15,278 nucleotides of DNA from Alistipes sp. (GCA_022511355.1 JAFLRS010000031.1:1-15278), one strand, 5' to 3'. Shown: positions 1 to 6,975, counted from the first letter of the stretch. A program made the numbers and translations. Notes: generated from the sequence alone by a model not told the origin.

Positions 1-319
1 GACGCGACACGGTGACCAGATTCATGTAGTAGAAGGCCAGTTCGCAGAGTTCGGGGACTTGCGACTGTATGAAGATGGTCGATTTTTCGGGGTCGAGTCC
101 GCACGACAGATAGTCGAGAGCGACTTCGATTATATTCTGACGTACTTTGTCGGGGTTGTCGGCATTGTCGGTCAGAGCCTGTGCATCGGCGATCATTATG
201 AAAATCTTCTCGAACTCACCCGAATTTTGCAGCGTAACGCGACGGCTGAGCGAGCCTACGAAGTGTCCCAAATGAAGTTTGCCGGTCGGGCGGTCGCCCG
301 TGAGTATGATTTTTCCCAT
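1..319 (-). CDS. trpS: Tryptophanyl-tRNA synthetase, N-terminal part (cut by window edge)
   Basis: Class I aminoacyl-tRNA synthetase that charges tRNA-Trp with tryptophan in the cytoplasm. Only the first 106 residues are visible; the frame stays open to base 1, so the gene continues to the left. The protein starts MGKIILTGDRPTGKLHLGHF: a TG-x-RPTGKLHLGH block holds the class I HIGH signature as HLGH (residues 16-19), with the ATP/Trp-site segment IADAQALTDN at about 43-52. This opening is typical of TrpRS (TyrRS has a different context before HIGH). The ATG at 317-319 is the natural start, since the family begins a few residues before the RPTGxLHLGH block. The gene diverges from oxyR, and a minus-strand -7 box lies about 50 bp upstream. 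Identification is firm; the KMSKS loop and the C-terminal half are outside the window. Confidence 0.93.
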   Translation of the reverse strand, partial: MGKIILTGDRPTGKLHLGHFVGSLSRRVTLQNSGEFEKIFIMIADAQALTDNADNPDKVRQNIIEVALDYLSCGLDPEKSTIFIQSQVPELCELAFYYMNLVTVSR

Positions 320-366
320 TGTCGGAGTTTTTGTATAAAAAAGCTGTTTCGTTTATTAATTTCGAA

Positions 367-399
367 CAAAAGTAGGAAAATTATTGCCGAACGATGAAA
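367..399 (-). promoter_or_regulatory. Predicted Bacteroidota-type promoter of trpS
   Basis: On the minus strand TACTTTTG (367-374) matches the Bacteroidota -7 consensus TAnnTTTG exactly. A weak -33 element, TTTC (396-399; consensus TTTG), lies 21 bp upstream. The predicted transcript start is near 362, giving a leader of about 45 nt before the trpS ATG. The -33 end lies only a few bases from that of the oxyR promoter, so the two promoters are back to back. Confidence 0.55.
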
Positions 400-403
400 A
401 AAG

Positions 404-434
404 TTTTACGATATAGTTTTTTTTTATACTTTTG
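404..434 (+). promoter_or_regulatory. Predicted Bacteroidota-type promoter of oxyR
   Basis: TACTTTTG (427-434) is an exact match to the -7 consensus TAnnTTTG. A poor T-rich -33 element (TTTT, 404-407) lies 19 bp upstream. Transcription would start near 438-440, about 28 nt before the oxyR ATG. The surrounding A/T-rich tract could hold an OxyR operator, as LysR regulators often control their own gene, but I cannot point to a clear four-block OxyR site. Confidence 0.5.
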
Positions 435-466
435 CGATCGGTATATATAAAAGTTCCATCGTATTT

Positions 467-1363
467 ATGACTATCATTCAATTGGAGTATTTTTTGGCGG
501 TTGCCAATTGCGGAAGTTTTTCGCAGGCATCGGAACACTGTTTTGTTACTCAGCCGTCATTGAGTATGCAGGTCAAGGCTTTGGAGGAGGAGTTGGGCGT
601 GATTCTGCTGGACCGTTCTAAGAAGCCGGTGATTCCCACCGAAGCCGGCAAGGTTGTTCTCGACCAGATTCGCAATGTTTTGCGCGAGTTCGGCATGATT
701 CGCGAGGTCGTGGCGGAGATGAAGGGCGAGACTTCGGGCAAAATGCGTCTCGGGGTTATACCTACGATTGCGCCGTATCTGCTGCACAAATTCATACCGG
801 CCTTTGCCAAGAGGTACCCCAAGGTTGAGCTTGAGATTCGCGAGATGGTCACCTCCGATATTGTGGAGGCTTTGAACAAGGACCGTATAGATGCGGCGCT
901 TGTGGCGGGCGGAACGTGCGGAGACGGGATTGTGGAGCAGGAGTTGTTCAACGACCGTTTTTATATCTATGTGTCGCCGAATCATCCGTTAATCGAGCGG
1001 ACGAATATTCGTATCGAGGATATCGACCCTTCGGATTTGGTGCTTTTGAGTCCGGGCAACTGTTTGCGTGACCAGATAATCGAATTGTGTCAGGCTTCGC
1101 GCGAGATGCCGCGTCATTACGCATTCGAATCGGGTTCTTTGGATACGCTTATGCGCATAGTCGATTGTACGGGCGGTGTGACGGTTATACCGGAGATGGC
1201 TGTGGAGTACATTTCGCCGGAACACAAGAAGCAGGTAAAGACATTGGCGAAGGGAGCGACATCGCGAAAGATAGCGCTTGCGGTTCGCAGGACTTATGTA
1301 AAGAGTTCGATAGTGGAGGCTTTGTCGCGTACCATCATGTCGGAATTGAAGATAGTGAAATAG
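467..1363 (+). CDS. oxyR: OxyR-type LysR family peroxide-sensing transcriptional regulator
   Basis: Transcription factor that senses hydrogen peroxide through a reversible disulfide and controls catalase, peroxiredoxin and iron-storage genes. It has 298 residues, the usual LysR length. The N-terminal winged helix-turn-helix (about 1-60) has the LysR pattern LEYFLAVANCGSFSQASE...VTQPSLSMQVKALEEELG...LLDR. A periplasmic-binding-protein-like sensor domain spans about 90-295. Decisive residues are Cys199 and Cys208 in GNCLRDQIIELC, with the same spacing and the same numbers as the redox pair in E. coli OxyR, and the conserved SLDTLMRIVD...GGVTVIPEMAV region follows. The ATG at 467 starts right at the conserved MTIIQLEYFLAV opening. 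The gene is transcribed alone, divergently from trpS, and ends about 50 bp before a hairpin terminator. The cysteine pair makes OxyR much more likely than another LysR member. Confidence 0.93.
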   Translation: MTIIQLEYFLAVANCGSFSQASEHCFVTQPSLSMQVKALEEELGVILLDRSKKPVIPTEAGKVVLDQIRNVLREFGMIREVVAEMKGETSGKMRLGVIPTIAPYLLHKFIPAFAKRYPKVELEIREMVTSDIVEALNKDRIDAALVAGGTCGDGIVEQELFNDRFYIYVSPNHPLIERTNIRIEDIDPSDLVLLSPGNCLRDQIIELCQASREMPRHYAFESGSLDTLMRIVDCTGGVTVIPEMAVEYISPEHKKQVKTLAKGATSRKIALAVRRTYVKSSIVEALSRTIMSELKIVK

Positions 1364-1415
1364 TTTTCGCCCCACTCAGGATGACATTTATAAACGCTCG
1401 CGGCTAAAAAAATAC

Positions 1416-1448
1416 AAAAAAGCGGAATCCATCGGACTCCGCTTTTTT
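1416..1448. terminator. Bidirectional intrinsic terminator between oxyR and the LRR lipoprotein gene
   Basis: An 11-bp perfect inverted repeat, AAAAAAGCGGA (1416-1426) with TCCGCTTTTTT (1438-1448), encloses an 11-nt loop. Because the arms begin and end with A6/T6 runs, the hairpin gives a U-tract on both strands. It lies 53 bp after the oxyR stop and 17 bp after the stop of the convergent lipoprotein gene, so it can end both transcripts. Confidence 0.85.
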
Positions 1449-1464
1449 CATTAATCGGATAACT

Positions 1465-2730
1465 TTAATCCTTAAACAATATCCGTGTATTTGCAGGCAC
1501 ATACTCATCATCTCGCTCCGGATAAATACAGGGTATCTCTGCACCGGTTTTCAAATAGAGCGTTTCAAGGCCGCTGCCATTCATGGGTGAACAACAAAGC
1601 TGATTCAAAGATGCGCTATTGCCCAAACTGGTTTGCGATAAATCCAATGTAGTCAGTCGGTTGGAAAAACATGACAGCCATCCCAATACGGAGTTCTGCG
1701 ATAAATCCAACTCCGTAAGTTCATTAGTAGAACACAGCAAAAGTTTCAGCTGCAGATTCTGCGTGACATCCAATGTCGTCAGTCGGTTGGAATTGCACGA
1801 TAACTCTGACAGTGCAGAGTTCTCCGTTACATCCAAAGCGGTCAGATTATTATAATCGCATACCAAAGTTGTCAGTGCATTGTTTTTCGTAACATCCAGG
1901 GCTGTCAGTTGGTTTTCATGGCAGTCCAAATATGTTATCGCGGGGTTTTTAGTGACATCCAAAGTCATCAGTGGATTAGAAGCGCAGGTGAATCTGGTCA
2001 GGGCAGGGTTTTTCGTAATATCCAACGCTGTCAATTGATTTGAATAGCAGGATAAAGATGTCAATGCGGGATTCTGCGTAACATTCAAGGTCGTCAGTTG
2101 GTTGAACTCGCAAAACAAAGTTGTCAGCGCAGGATTCTGTGTGACATCCAAAGTCGTTAGTTTGTTGGAACCGCAGGACAGATATGTCAATGCGGGATTC
2201 TGTGTAACATCCAAGGTCGTCAGCTCATTATTGTCACAGAACAAATCTGTCATTGCACTATTCTGTGTGATATCCAATTCCGTCAGTTGATTATAATAAC
2301 ACAACAAAGTTTCCAATGCAGTATTATGGCTAAGATCCAAAGTTGTCAATCTGTTGCAATCGCAGAATAACTCTGTCAGATTGACGAAATGCTGAATGCC
2401 TTCGAGTGAAGCGATTTTTTCATTGTCAGGAGTGGAGTAACTTATGCTAACGTTTATATATGTAACTTCTTCCGCCTCTTCTTCCGATATTATGCCGTCG
2501 CCGTCGATATCGAAATTTTCCATTACATAGGCCCTGAATATCGGGTCGGGGAACATCTCATTATCAGAAGAATTCACATCGTTACCATCATTATCACTGT
2601 CTTGATTATTATTGTCGGGGTCTTGGGTTTGGGTATTGTCGTTGGTGTCATCAATCCCGAGATTCTCGTCATCGCAGCCGGCCAGCGAAAATGCCGAGAA
2701 CAACATAAAGATAAACAGCAGTTTCTTCAT
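1465..2730 (-). CDS. Surface lipoprotein with EF-hand and 21-residue leucine-rich repeats
   Basis: Probable cell-surface lipoprotein of 421 residues; ligand unknown. Seen: a signal peptide MKKLLFIFMLFSAFSLAGC with lipobox LAGC and lipidated Cys19; then DDEN, which fits the Bacteroidota lipoprotein export signal (acidic residues just after the cysteine) that sends proteins to the outer face of the outer membrane. Residues 23-57 are a low-complexity Asp/Asn/Gln linker. Residues 74-85 (DIDGDGIISEEE) form a canonical 12-residue EF-hand calcium loop. Residues 128-358 are eleven exact 21-residue repeats, consensus LTxLDVTQNPALTxLxCxxNx, followed by an irregular twelfth unit and a short C-terminal cap. 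Such repeats usually build a curved solenoid for protein binding. The frame is open upstream to a GTG at 2889, but the ATG at 2728-2730 is preferred because it gives a perfect lipoprotein signal. The gene is monocistronic and convergent with oxyR. Confidence 0.85.
   Translation of the reverse strand: MKKLLFIFMLFSAFSLAGCDDENLGIDDTNDNTQTQDPDNNNQDSDNDGNDVNSSDNEMFPDPIFRAYVMENFDIDGDGIISEEEAEEVTYINVSISYSTPDNEKIASLEGIQHFVNLTELFCDCNRLTTLDLSHNTALETLLCYYNQLTELDITQNSAMTDLFCDNNELTTLDVTQNPALTYLSCGSNKLTTLDVTQNPALTTLFCEFNQLTTLNVTQNPALTSLSCYSNQLTALDITKNPALTRFTCASNPLMTLDVTKNPAITYLDCHENQLTALDVTKNNALTTLVCDYNNLTALDVTENSALSELSCNSNRLTTLDVTQNLQLKLLLCSTNELTELDLSQNSVLGWLSCFSNRLTTLDLSQTSLGNSASLNQLCCSPMNGSGLETLYLKTGAEIPCIYPERDDEYVPANTRILFKD
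1657..2349 (-). repeat. Coding tandem repeat: eleven 63-bp units (21-residue LRR)
   Basis: Eleven consecutive units of exactly 63 bp encode residues 128-358 of the lipoprotein without any indel between units. Units 3 and 4 (residues 170-211) share LTTLDVTQNPALT exactly, and unit 5 differs in that stretch by one residue, which suggests relatively recent duplication. In each unit the conserved Leu, Asn and Cys positions recur and the variable residues sit in the second half (for example YLSCGSNK, TLFCEFNQ, SLSCYSNQ). Confidence 0.9.
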
Positions 2731-2905
2731 AGTTTTGTCGTTTTTAATTGTTGATAATATTTGCGGTGCAAGCAATAAAAAAGCGCAGACAATTCTTGCA
2801 TTATCCGCAAGTCGGGTCTTGGCGTACCCATATAAGAGATAGTGAAGATTGCCCGCGCCGAAAAACGACACGAGCATCAACTCTGCCACTCCTTACAAAA
2901 AGAAT

Positions 2906-2965
2906 CTAAACCGCCAAGTTCGACTCGCAAGAAAGTAAAGCCGATGCTTTTTTATCGTATGTCAT
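2906..2965 (-). CDS. Possible 19-codon upstream ORF in the LRR lipoprotein leader
   Basis: If the minus-strand promoter at 2994-3001 is used, the first ATG of the transcript is at 2963-2965. It opens a 19-residue frame, MTYDKKASALLSCESNLAV, ending in TAG at 2906-2908. The A of this ATG is the last base of the stem of the preceding hairpin, so pairing could limit its use. There is no Shine-Dalgarno sequence. The peptide matches nothing I recognise and could be chance; it is listed as a candidate leader peptide only. Confidence 0.2.
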   Translation of the reverse strand: MTYDKKASALLSCESNLAV

Positions 2966-2990
2966 GCTGTCGGACAATCGAGCGACAGCA
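2965..2990 (-). promoter_or_regulatory. Stem-loop at the predicted 5' end of the LRR lipoprotein mRNA
   Basis: A perfect 8-bp inverted repeat, TGCTGTCG / CGACAGCA (arms 2965-2972 and 2983-2990), encloses a 10-nt loop. On the minus strand the first arm begins 3 bases after a perfect -7 box, about where transcription should start, so the mRNA could begin with this hairpin. Possible roles are 5'-end protection or control of the ATG that overlaps its base. There is no U-tract, so it is not an intrinsic terminator. Confidence 0.4.
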
Positions 2991-2993
2991 ATA

Positions 2994-3001
2994 CAAAGAT
3001 A
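2994..3001 (-). promoter_or_regulatory. Possible -7 promoter box for the LRR lipoprotein gene
   Basis: TATCTTTG on the minus strand matches the Bacteroidota -7 consensus TAnnTTTG exactly. No good TTTG -33 element is present at the usual distance (the nearest is TTTA at 3027-3030, 25 bp away). If real, it gives a leader of about 260 nt before the lipoprotein ATG at 2730. Confidence 0.35.
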
Positions 3002-3017
3002 GGTATTATTTTTATTA

Positions 3018-3051
3018 ATTGTTAAGTAAACGAAAAAATTTGCTATATTTG
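3018..3051 (+). promoter_or_regulatory. Predicted promoter of the rsfS-ftsH-cdsA-psd operon
   Basis: TATATTTG (3044-3051) matches the -7 consensus TAnnTTTG. ATTG (3018-3021) lies 22 bp upstream as an approximate -33 element. The predicted start near 3055-3057 leaves a very short leader of roughly 12-22 nt before rsfS. Confidence 0.6.
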
Positions 3052-3068
3052 CAAGGTTATAGTGTTTT

Positions 3069-3443
3069 ATGATTAATATGGCAAAATTTACGGAAACGGA
3101 GCTTGCGGATTTGATTGCCGAAGCTATATCGGATAAAAAGGGTAAGAATATTGTATCGTTGGATTTGACCGGATTCGACGGGGCCATCTGCAACCGGTTC
3201 GTGGTCTGCAATGCCGACTCAACCACTCAGGTGGCGGCCATAGCTGCCGGCATCGAGGAGAAGGTGTTCGAAAAACTGGGCGAAAAGGTTTGGCGCATCG
3301 AGGGTCAGCAGACCGCTCTTTGGATTGCGATGGACTATGTGGATGTGGTCGTACACATATTCCTTACGGAGCTGCGCGAATTTTACAAGCTCGAAGAGTT
3401 GTGGGCCGATGCGCCGATGAAACGATACGAATACGAAGAGTAG
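3069..3443 (+). CDS. rsfS: Ribosome silencing factor RsfS (Iojap/DUF143 family)
   Basis: Binds ribosomal protein uL14 on the large subunit and blocks joining of the small subunit, which lowers translation when nutrients are short. The protein has 124 residues, normal for the family, and is a single Iojap domain. Visible landmarks are KKGKNIVSLDLTGFDGAICNRFVVCNADS near the N-terminus and the diagnostic C-terminal block DYVDVVVHIFLTELREFYKLEELWADA. The start may be the ATG at 3069 (MINMAKFTE) or the one at 3078 (MAKFTE); neither has a clear Shine-Dalgarno sequence and the conserved domain is unaffected. It is first in a tight operon, with the ftsH ATG 7 bases after its stop; rsfS-ftsH adjacency is common in Bacteroidota. 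Confidence 0.95.
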   Translation: MINMAKFTETELADLIAEAISDKKGKNIVSLDLTGFDGAICNRFVVCNADSTTQVAAIAAGIEEKVFEKLGEKVWRIEGQQTALWIAMDYVDVVVHIFLTELREFYKLEELWADAPMKRYEYEE

Positions 3444-3449
3444 AAAAAT

Positions 3450-5402
3450 ATGGCTAAAAAACGAAATGGCGGACTGCCCAATCTGCGTCCCAACATAATG
3501 TGGCTGTGGGGCTTTATCGGTCTGCTGATTATTGGCTCATGGTTGGTGAGCGAACATTCGTCGGATCCCGTGCGCAGCAACTGGACGGTTGTGGAGGGCA
3601 TGATTTCGGCCGGCGATGTCGAAAAAATAGTGGTTCAGAACCGCGAAAGCGCAAGGGTATATCTGCGCAAGGAGGCTGTCGAGAAATATCGTTCCGATTC
3701 TGACGACAAAACGCTCAAGAATATGCCCGAAAAGGGTGCGCAGCTTACATTTACCATCGGTTCGGTGGACTCTTTCGAGCGCAATATGAGTTCAATCGAG
3801 GAGCAGAGCGGCAATCGCGTTCCGGTCGAGTACGAGAACAGCGAGCGCGGCTGGACCGATATGCTTATAAGTCTGCTGCCGTGGCTGTTCTTTATAGGTA
3901 TATGGATTTTCATGTGGCGCGGTATGTCGCGTGGCGGCGGCGGTGCCGGAGGCATAATGAATGTAGGCAAGGCCAAGGCGCAGGTGTTCGACAAGGACAA
4001 CAATCGCAGAGTGACATTCAAGGATGTCGCGGGTCTCGAGGAGGCGAAGGTCGAAATCATGGAGATTGTCGATTTCCTCAAGAAGAAGGACAAATATGTG
4101 GAACTGGGTGCCAAGATACCCAAAGGAGCGTTGCTCGTAGGTCCTCCGGGAACGGGTAAAACGCTGTTGGCAAAGGCCGTGGCCGGTGAAGCGAATGTGC
4201 CTTTCCTCTCGATTTCGGGTTCCGACTTCGTGGAGATGTTCGTGGGTGTGGGTGCTTCTCGCGTTCGCGATCTCTTCGAGCAGGCCAAGCAGAAAGCTCC
4301 CTGCATACTGTTCATCGACGAAATAGATGCCATAGGACGCGCCCGCGGCAAGAATGCGGGATTCTCGGGCAATGACGAACGCGAGAATACGCTCAATCAG
4401 CTGCTTACCGAAATGGACGGTTTCCAGACCAATACGGGCGTGATAGTATTGGCTGCGACCAACCGCGCCGATATTTTAGACAAGGCTCTGATGCGTGCGG
4501 GTCGTTTCGACCGGCAGATAGAGGTCGGTTTGCCCGACATCAAGGAGCGCGAGGAGATATTCAACGTGCATCTGAAGCCGTTGAAGCTCGATCCCGAGTT
4601 GGACCGCACATTCTTGGCCAAGCAGACCCCCGGATTTTCGGGCGCCGATATAGCCAATGTCTGCAACGAGGCGGCTCTGATAGCTGCACGACACAATAAA
4701 AAGGTTGTCGGACGTGAAGATTTTTTGGCGGCCATCGACCGCATAATCGGAGGTCTCGAACGCAAGAACAAGATTATTACCGACGAAGAGAAGCGCACGA
4801 TTGCCTATCATGAAGCGGGTCATGCTACGGTAAGCTGGATTCTCGAGAATGCGAATCCGTTAATCAAGGTGACGATAATTCCGCGAGGCAAGGCTTTGGG
4901 TGCCGCGTGGTATCTGCCCGAAGAGCGTCAGATTACCACCCGTGAGCATCTGCTCGACGAACTGGCTGCAACCTTGGGCGGCCGTGCATCCGAGGAGCTG
5001 ACATTCGGCCATCTCTCGACCGGCGCTCTGAACGACCTCGAGCGAGTGACGAAACAGGCCTATGCAATGGTGGCCTACTACGGCATGAGCGACAAGGTGG
5101 GAACGATAAGCTATTACGATTCGACGGGTCAGAGCGACATGGCATTCACGAAGCCATATTCCGAACGCACGGCGCAGGAGATCGACGACGAGGTTAAAAA
5201 ACTTATCGGCGAGGCTTACGCAATGGCCAAAAAGGTGCTGACCGAACATCGTGACGGACTTACCGAACTGGCTGAACTGCTGCTGTCGCGCGAGGTGGTA
5301 TTCACAGAAGATGTGGAACGCATATTCGGCAAGCGCAAAAAGGATATTCTGCGCGAACAGAAAGAGGCTGAAAAAGAGGCTTCAACAACCGATAAAGAGT
5401 AG
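3450..5402 (+). CDS. ftsH: ATP-dependent zinc metalloprotease FtsH
   Basis: Membrane-anchored hexameric AAA+ protease that pulls damaged or regulatory membrane and cytoplasmic proteins into a zinc protease chamber. It has 650 residues, the usual length. Order: first TM helix (about 14-33, IMWLWGFIGLLIIGSWLV), periplasmic FtsH-ext domain (about 38-135), second TM (about 138-156, ISLLPWLFFIGIWIFMW), Gly-rich linker, AAA domain with Walker A GPPGTGKT (231-238), Walker B LFIDEIDA, the second region of homology ending MRAGRFDRQ, and the M41 protease domain with HEAGH (454-458). The third zinc ligand is probably Asp529 in GALNDLERVT. The Lys/Glu-rich tail (REQKEAEKEASTTDKE) is charged. All catalytic residues are present. 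The gene lies between rsfS and cdsA with gaps of 6 and 5 bp. In E. coli FtsH controls lipid balance through LpxC, so placement beside phospholipid genes is suggestive. Confidence 0.98.
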   Translation: MAKKRNGGLPNLRPNIMWLWGFIGLLIIGSWLVSEHSSDPVRSNWTVVEGMISAGDVEKIVVQNRESARVYLRKEAVEKYRSDSDDKTLKNMPEKGAQLTFTIGSVDSFERNMSSIEEQSGNRVPVEYENSERGWTDMLISLLPWLFFIGIWIFMWRGMSRGGGGAGGIMNVGKAKAQVFDKDNNRRVTFKDVAGLEEAKVEIMEIVDFLKKKDKYVELGAKIPKGALLVGPPGTGKTLLAKAVAGEANVPFLSISGSDFVEMFVGVGASRVRDLFEQAKQKAPCILFIDEIDAIGRARGKNAGFSGNDERENTLNQLLTEMDGFQTNTGVIVLAATNRADILDKALMRAGRFDRQIEVGLPDIKEREEIFNVHLKPLKLDPELDRTFLAKQTPGFSGADIANVCNEAALIAARHNKKVVGREDFLAAIDRIIGGLERKNKIITDEEKRTIAYHEAGHATVSWILENANPLIKVTIIPRGKALGAAWYLPEERQITTREHLLDELAATLGGRASEELTFGHLSTGALNDLERVTKQAYAMVAYYGMSDKVGTISYYDSTGQSDMAFTKPYSERTAQEIDDEVKKLIGEAYAMAKKVLTEHRDGLTELAELLLSREVVFTEDVERIFGKRKKDILREQKEAEKEASTTDKE

Positions 5403-5407
5403 CAGAT

Positions 5408-6268
5408 ATGAACGATAAAATGAAGAACCTGCTTGTAAGGACGGTGAGCGGCGTGGTGATGATGGCCGTATTCTTCACCGCTATATGGTGTTCGCACTGG
5501 AGTTTCAGAATTCTGATTCTGCTCATTATGTTCGGATGTCTGTTCGAATTTTACAATCTGTGCAACCGCGGAGGTATGCAGCCGCAAAAAGCTACGGGTT
5601 TCATATATTCGACACTCCTCTTTTATATCAATTTCTACATCTTCAGCCAATTCGCAGCCGACGGATTCGTCTCGGCGACGAGTTCGGGTATGGTTATGCC
5701 GCTGCTGCTTTATATGCTGGTCATGCTGCCCACTATCTTTATATGCGAACTGTGGCACAAGAGCGAAAAACCGATGGCCAACATTGCGACCACTCTTGCG
5801 GGTGTGATATATGTAGCCGTTCCTATGTCGCTGCTGATGTATATTCCGCTGCTGCTCAACGGCGGAGTGTGGAATCCGGTCATGATGATTGGATTCATCT
5901 GCATCGTGTGGGGAAACGATGTATTCGCCTATCTGGTCGGATGCACGCTGGGCCGTCATAAGATGGCCGAACGAATCTCGCCCAAAAAGTCGTGGGAGGG
6001 TTTTGTCGGCGGTATTGCCGGAGCTGTTCTCATCGGATGGCTGGCGAGTCTGGCTGTGGGCGGCAGTGCGGCTCTGTGGTGCGGACTTGCTTTGGTGACA
6101 TCCGTAACGGGCGTTGCCGGCGATTTGGTGGAATCGATGTTCAAACGCTCGGTAGGAGTGAAGGATTCGGGTCGGATAATGCCCGGTCACGGCGGTTTTC
6201 TCGACCGGTTCGATGCCATGCTCATATCGGTGCCGTTTGCATTCGTATATCTGCTGCTTATGCTTTGA
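5408..6268 (+). CDS. cdsA: Phosphatidate cytidylyltransferase (CDP-diacylglycerol synthase)
   Basis: Inner-membrane enzyme that makes CDP-diacylglycerol from phosphatidic acid and CTP, the branch point for all phospholipids. The 286-residue protein is almost entirely hydrophobic helices. The family signature fills the C-terminal end: GDLVESMFKRSVGVKDSG (238-255) and RIMPGHGGFLDRFDA (256-270), which supply the metal-binding Asp and Lys residues; upstream landmarks are NDVFAYLVG (170-178) and SPKKSWEG (191-198). The ATG at 5408 gives MNDKMKNLLVRTVSG; an ATG at 5420 is an alternative that removes four residues. It sits 5 bp after ftsH and 33 bp before psd, the next step but one in phosphatidylethanolamine synthesis. 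Confidence 0.96.
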   Translation: MNDKMKNLLVRTVSGVVMMAVFFTAIWCSHWSFRILILLIMFGCLFEFYNLCNRGGMQPQKATGFIYSTLLFYINFYIFSQFAADGFVSATSSGMVMPLLLYMLVMLPTIFICELWHKSEKPMANIATTLAGVIYVAVPMSLLMYIPLLLNGGVWNPVMMIGFICIVWGNDVFAYLVGCTLGRHKMAERISPKKSWEGFVGGIAGAVLIGWLASLAVGGSAALWCGLALVTSVTGVAGDLVESMFKRSVGVKDSGRIMPGHGGFLDRFDAMLISVPFAFVYLLLML

Positions 6269-6301
6269 ATTGAAAAATGAACTGAATAAACCCTCTGAAT
6301 T

Positions 6302-6970
6302 ATGAAGATAAACAAGGAAGGATACAGAATAATTTTCATTACCGGACTGCTTTGCCTGCTGCTGTGGGGATTCATATACTATCTGCTGAATGCCCGCGAG
6401 GATGTGGGTGTGATGTGGTTGAGCGGCATAGTGCTTCTGATGTTCTGGTTCTTTATCGTGTCGTTTTTCCGCGAACCTCGCCGTGTGAAGATTCATGACG
6501 CCGATTTGGTCTTCGCACCCTGCGACGGTCGTGTGGTGGTGACCGAAAAGGTGGTCGAGGACGAATACTTCGGCGGCCGCGAACTTATGCAGATTTCGAT
6601 TTTCATGTCGGTTACCAATGTGCATATCAACTGGTTCCCTGTCGGCGGCATCGTGAAATATTTCAAGTATCATCCGGGGCGTTTTCTGGTTGCGTGGCAT
6701 CCGAAATCCTCGACCGAGAACGAACGCACGACCATTGTAGTGGAGACCGCTCAGGGTCATGAGGTAATGTTCCGTCAGGTGGCGGGCGTGGTGGCTCGCC
6801 GCATCGTGTCGTATGTGAATGTCGGCAAGGAGGTGCGGCAGAACGATTCTTGCGGTTTTATCAAATTTGGCTCGCGTATTGATTTGCTTATTCCGGCCGA
6901 CAGCGAACTGCTGGTGGAGATAGGCGACCCCGTGGTGGGAACGCAGACTCCGTTGGCCCGATTGAAATAG
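6302..6970 (+). CDS. psd: Phosphatidylserine decarboxylase proenzyme (short type)
   Basis: Converts phosphatidylserine to phosphatidylethanolamine using a pyruvoyl group made by self-cleavage. At 222 residues it is the short Psd form found in Bacteroidota and archaea. The N-terminus has two TM segments (about 8-29 and 37-56), anchoring it in the inner membrane. The probable catalytic set is visible: Asp75 in APCDGRV, His108 in NVHINWFP, and the cleavage site KFGS with Gly190-Ser191, where Ser191 would become the pyruvoyl group. The C-terminal alpha chain would be about 32 residues. The phosphatidylserine synthase gene (pssA), which often accompanies psd, is not next to it here; an AI-2E family gene follows after 5 bp. 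Confidence 0.95.
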   Translation: MKINKEGYRIIFITGLLCLLLWGFIYYLLNAREDVGVMWLSGIVLLMFWFFIVSFFREPRRVKIHDADLVFAPCDGRVVVTEKVVEDEYFGGRELMQISIFMSVTNVHINWFPVGGIVKYFKYHPGRFLVAWHPKSSTENERTTIVVETAQGHEVMFRQVAGVVARRIVSYVNVGKEVRQNDSCGFIKFGSRIDLLIPADSELLVEIGDPVVGTQTPLARLK

Positions 6971-6975
6971 AAACA

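Larger units (their letters stand above)
2731..3068. other. 338-bp intergenic region between the LRR lipoprotein gene and rsfS
   Basis: No conventional gene fits here. Plus strand: the rsfS promoter (3018-3051). Minus strand: a perfect -7 box (2994-3001), a stem-loop starting at the predicted transcript start (2965-2990), a 19-codon ORF (2906-2965), and 53 sense codons in frame with the lipoprotein (2731-2889) that could be a leader or an alternative N-terminus. I see no tRNA and no recognisable riboswitch. Confidence 0.6.

Noticed and set aside
59..397. A 112-codon plus-strand frame at the left edge.
   Set aside because: It is antisense to the clearly recognisable trpS N-terminus with its HLGH motif and shows no protein features.
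1657..2349. Regular 63-bp spacing resembling a CRISPR array.
   Set aside because: The whole block is one open frame with a 21-residue LRR period; there are no conserved palindromic repeats separated by unrelated spacers, and no cas genes.
2731..2889. Extension of the LRR lipoprotein to a GTG at 2889 (53 extra residues).
   Set aside because: It would bury the excellent signal peptide and lipobox; the AGGAG near 2890 is too close to the GTG. It is kept only as a leader possibility.
3635..4396. A 253-codon minus-strand frame inside ftsH.
   Set aside because: Ser/Pro/Arg-rich complement of the AAA domain coding sequence; no domain, no ribosome site.
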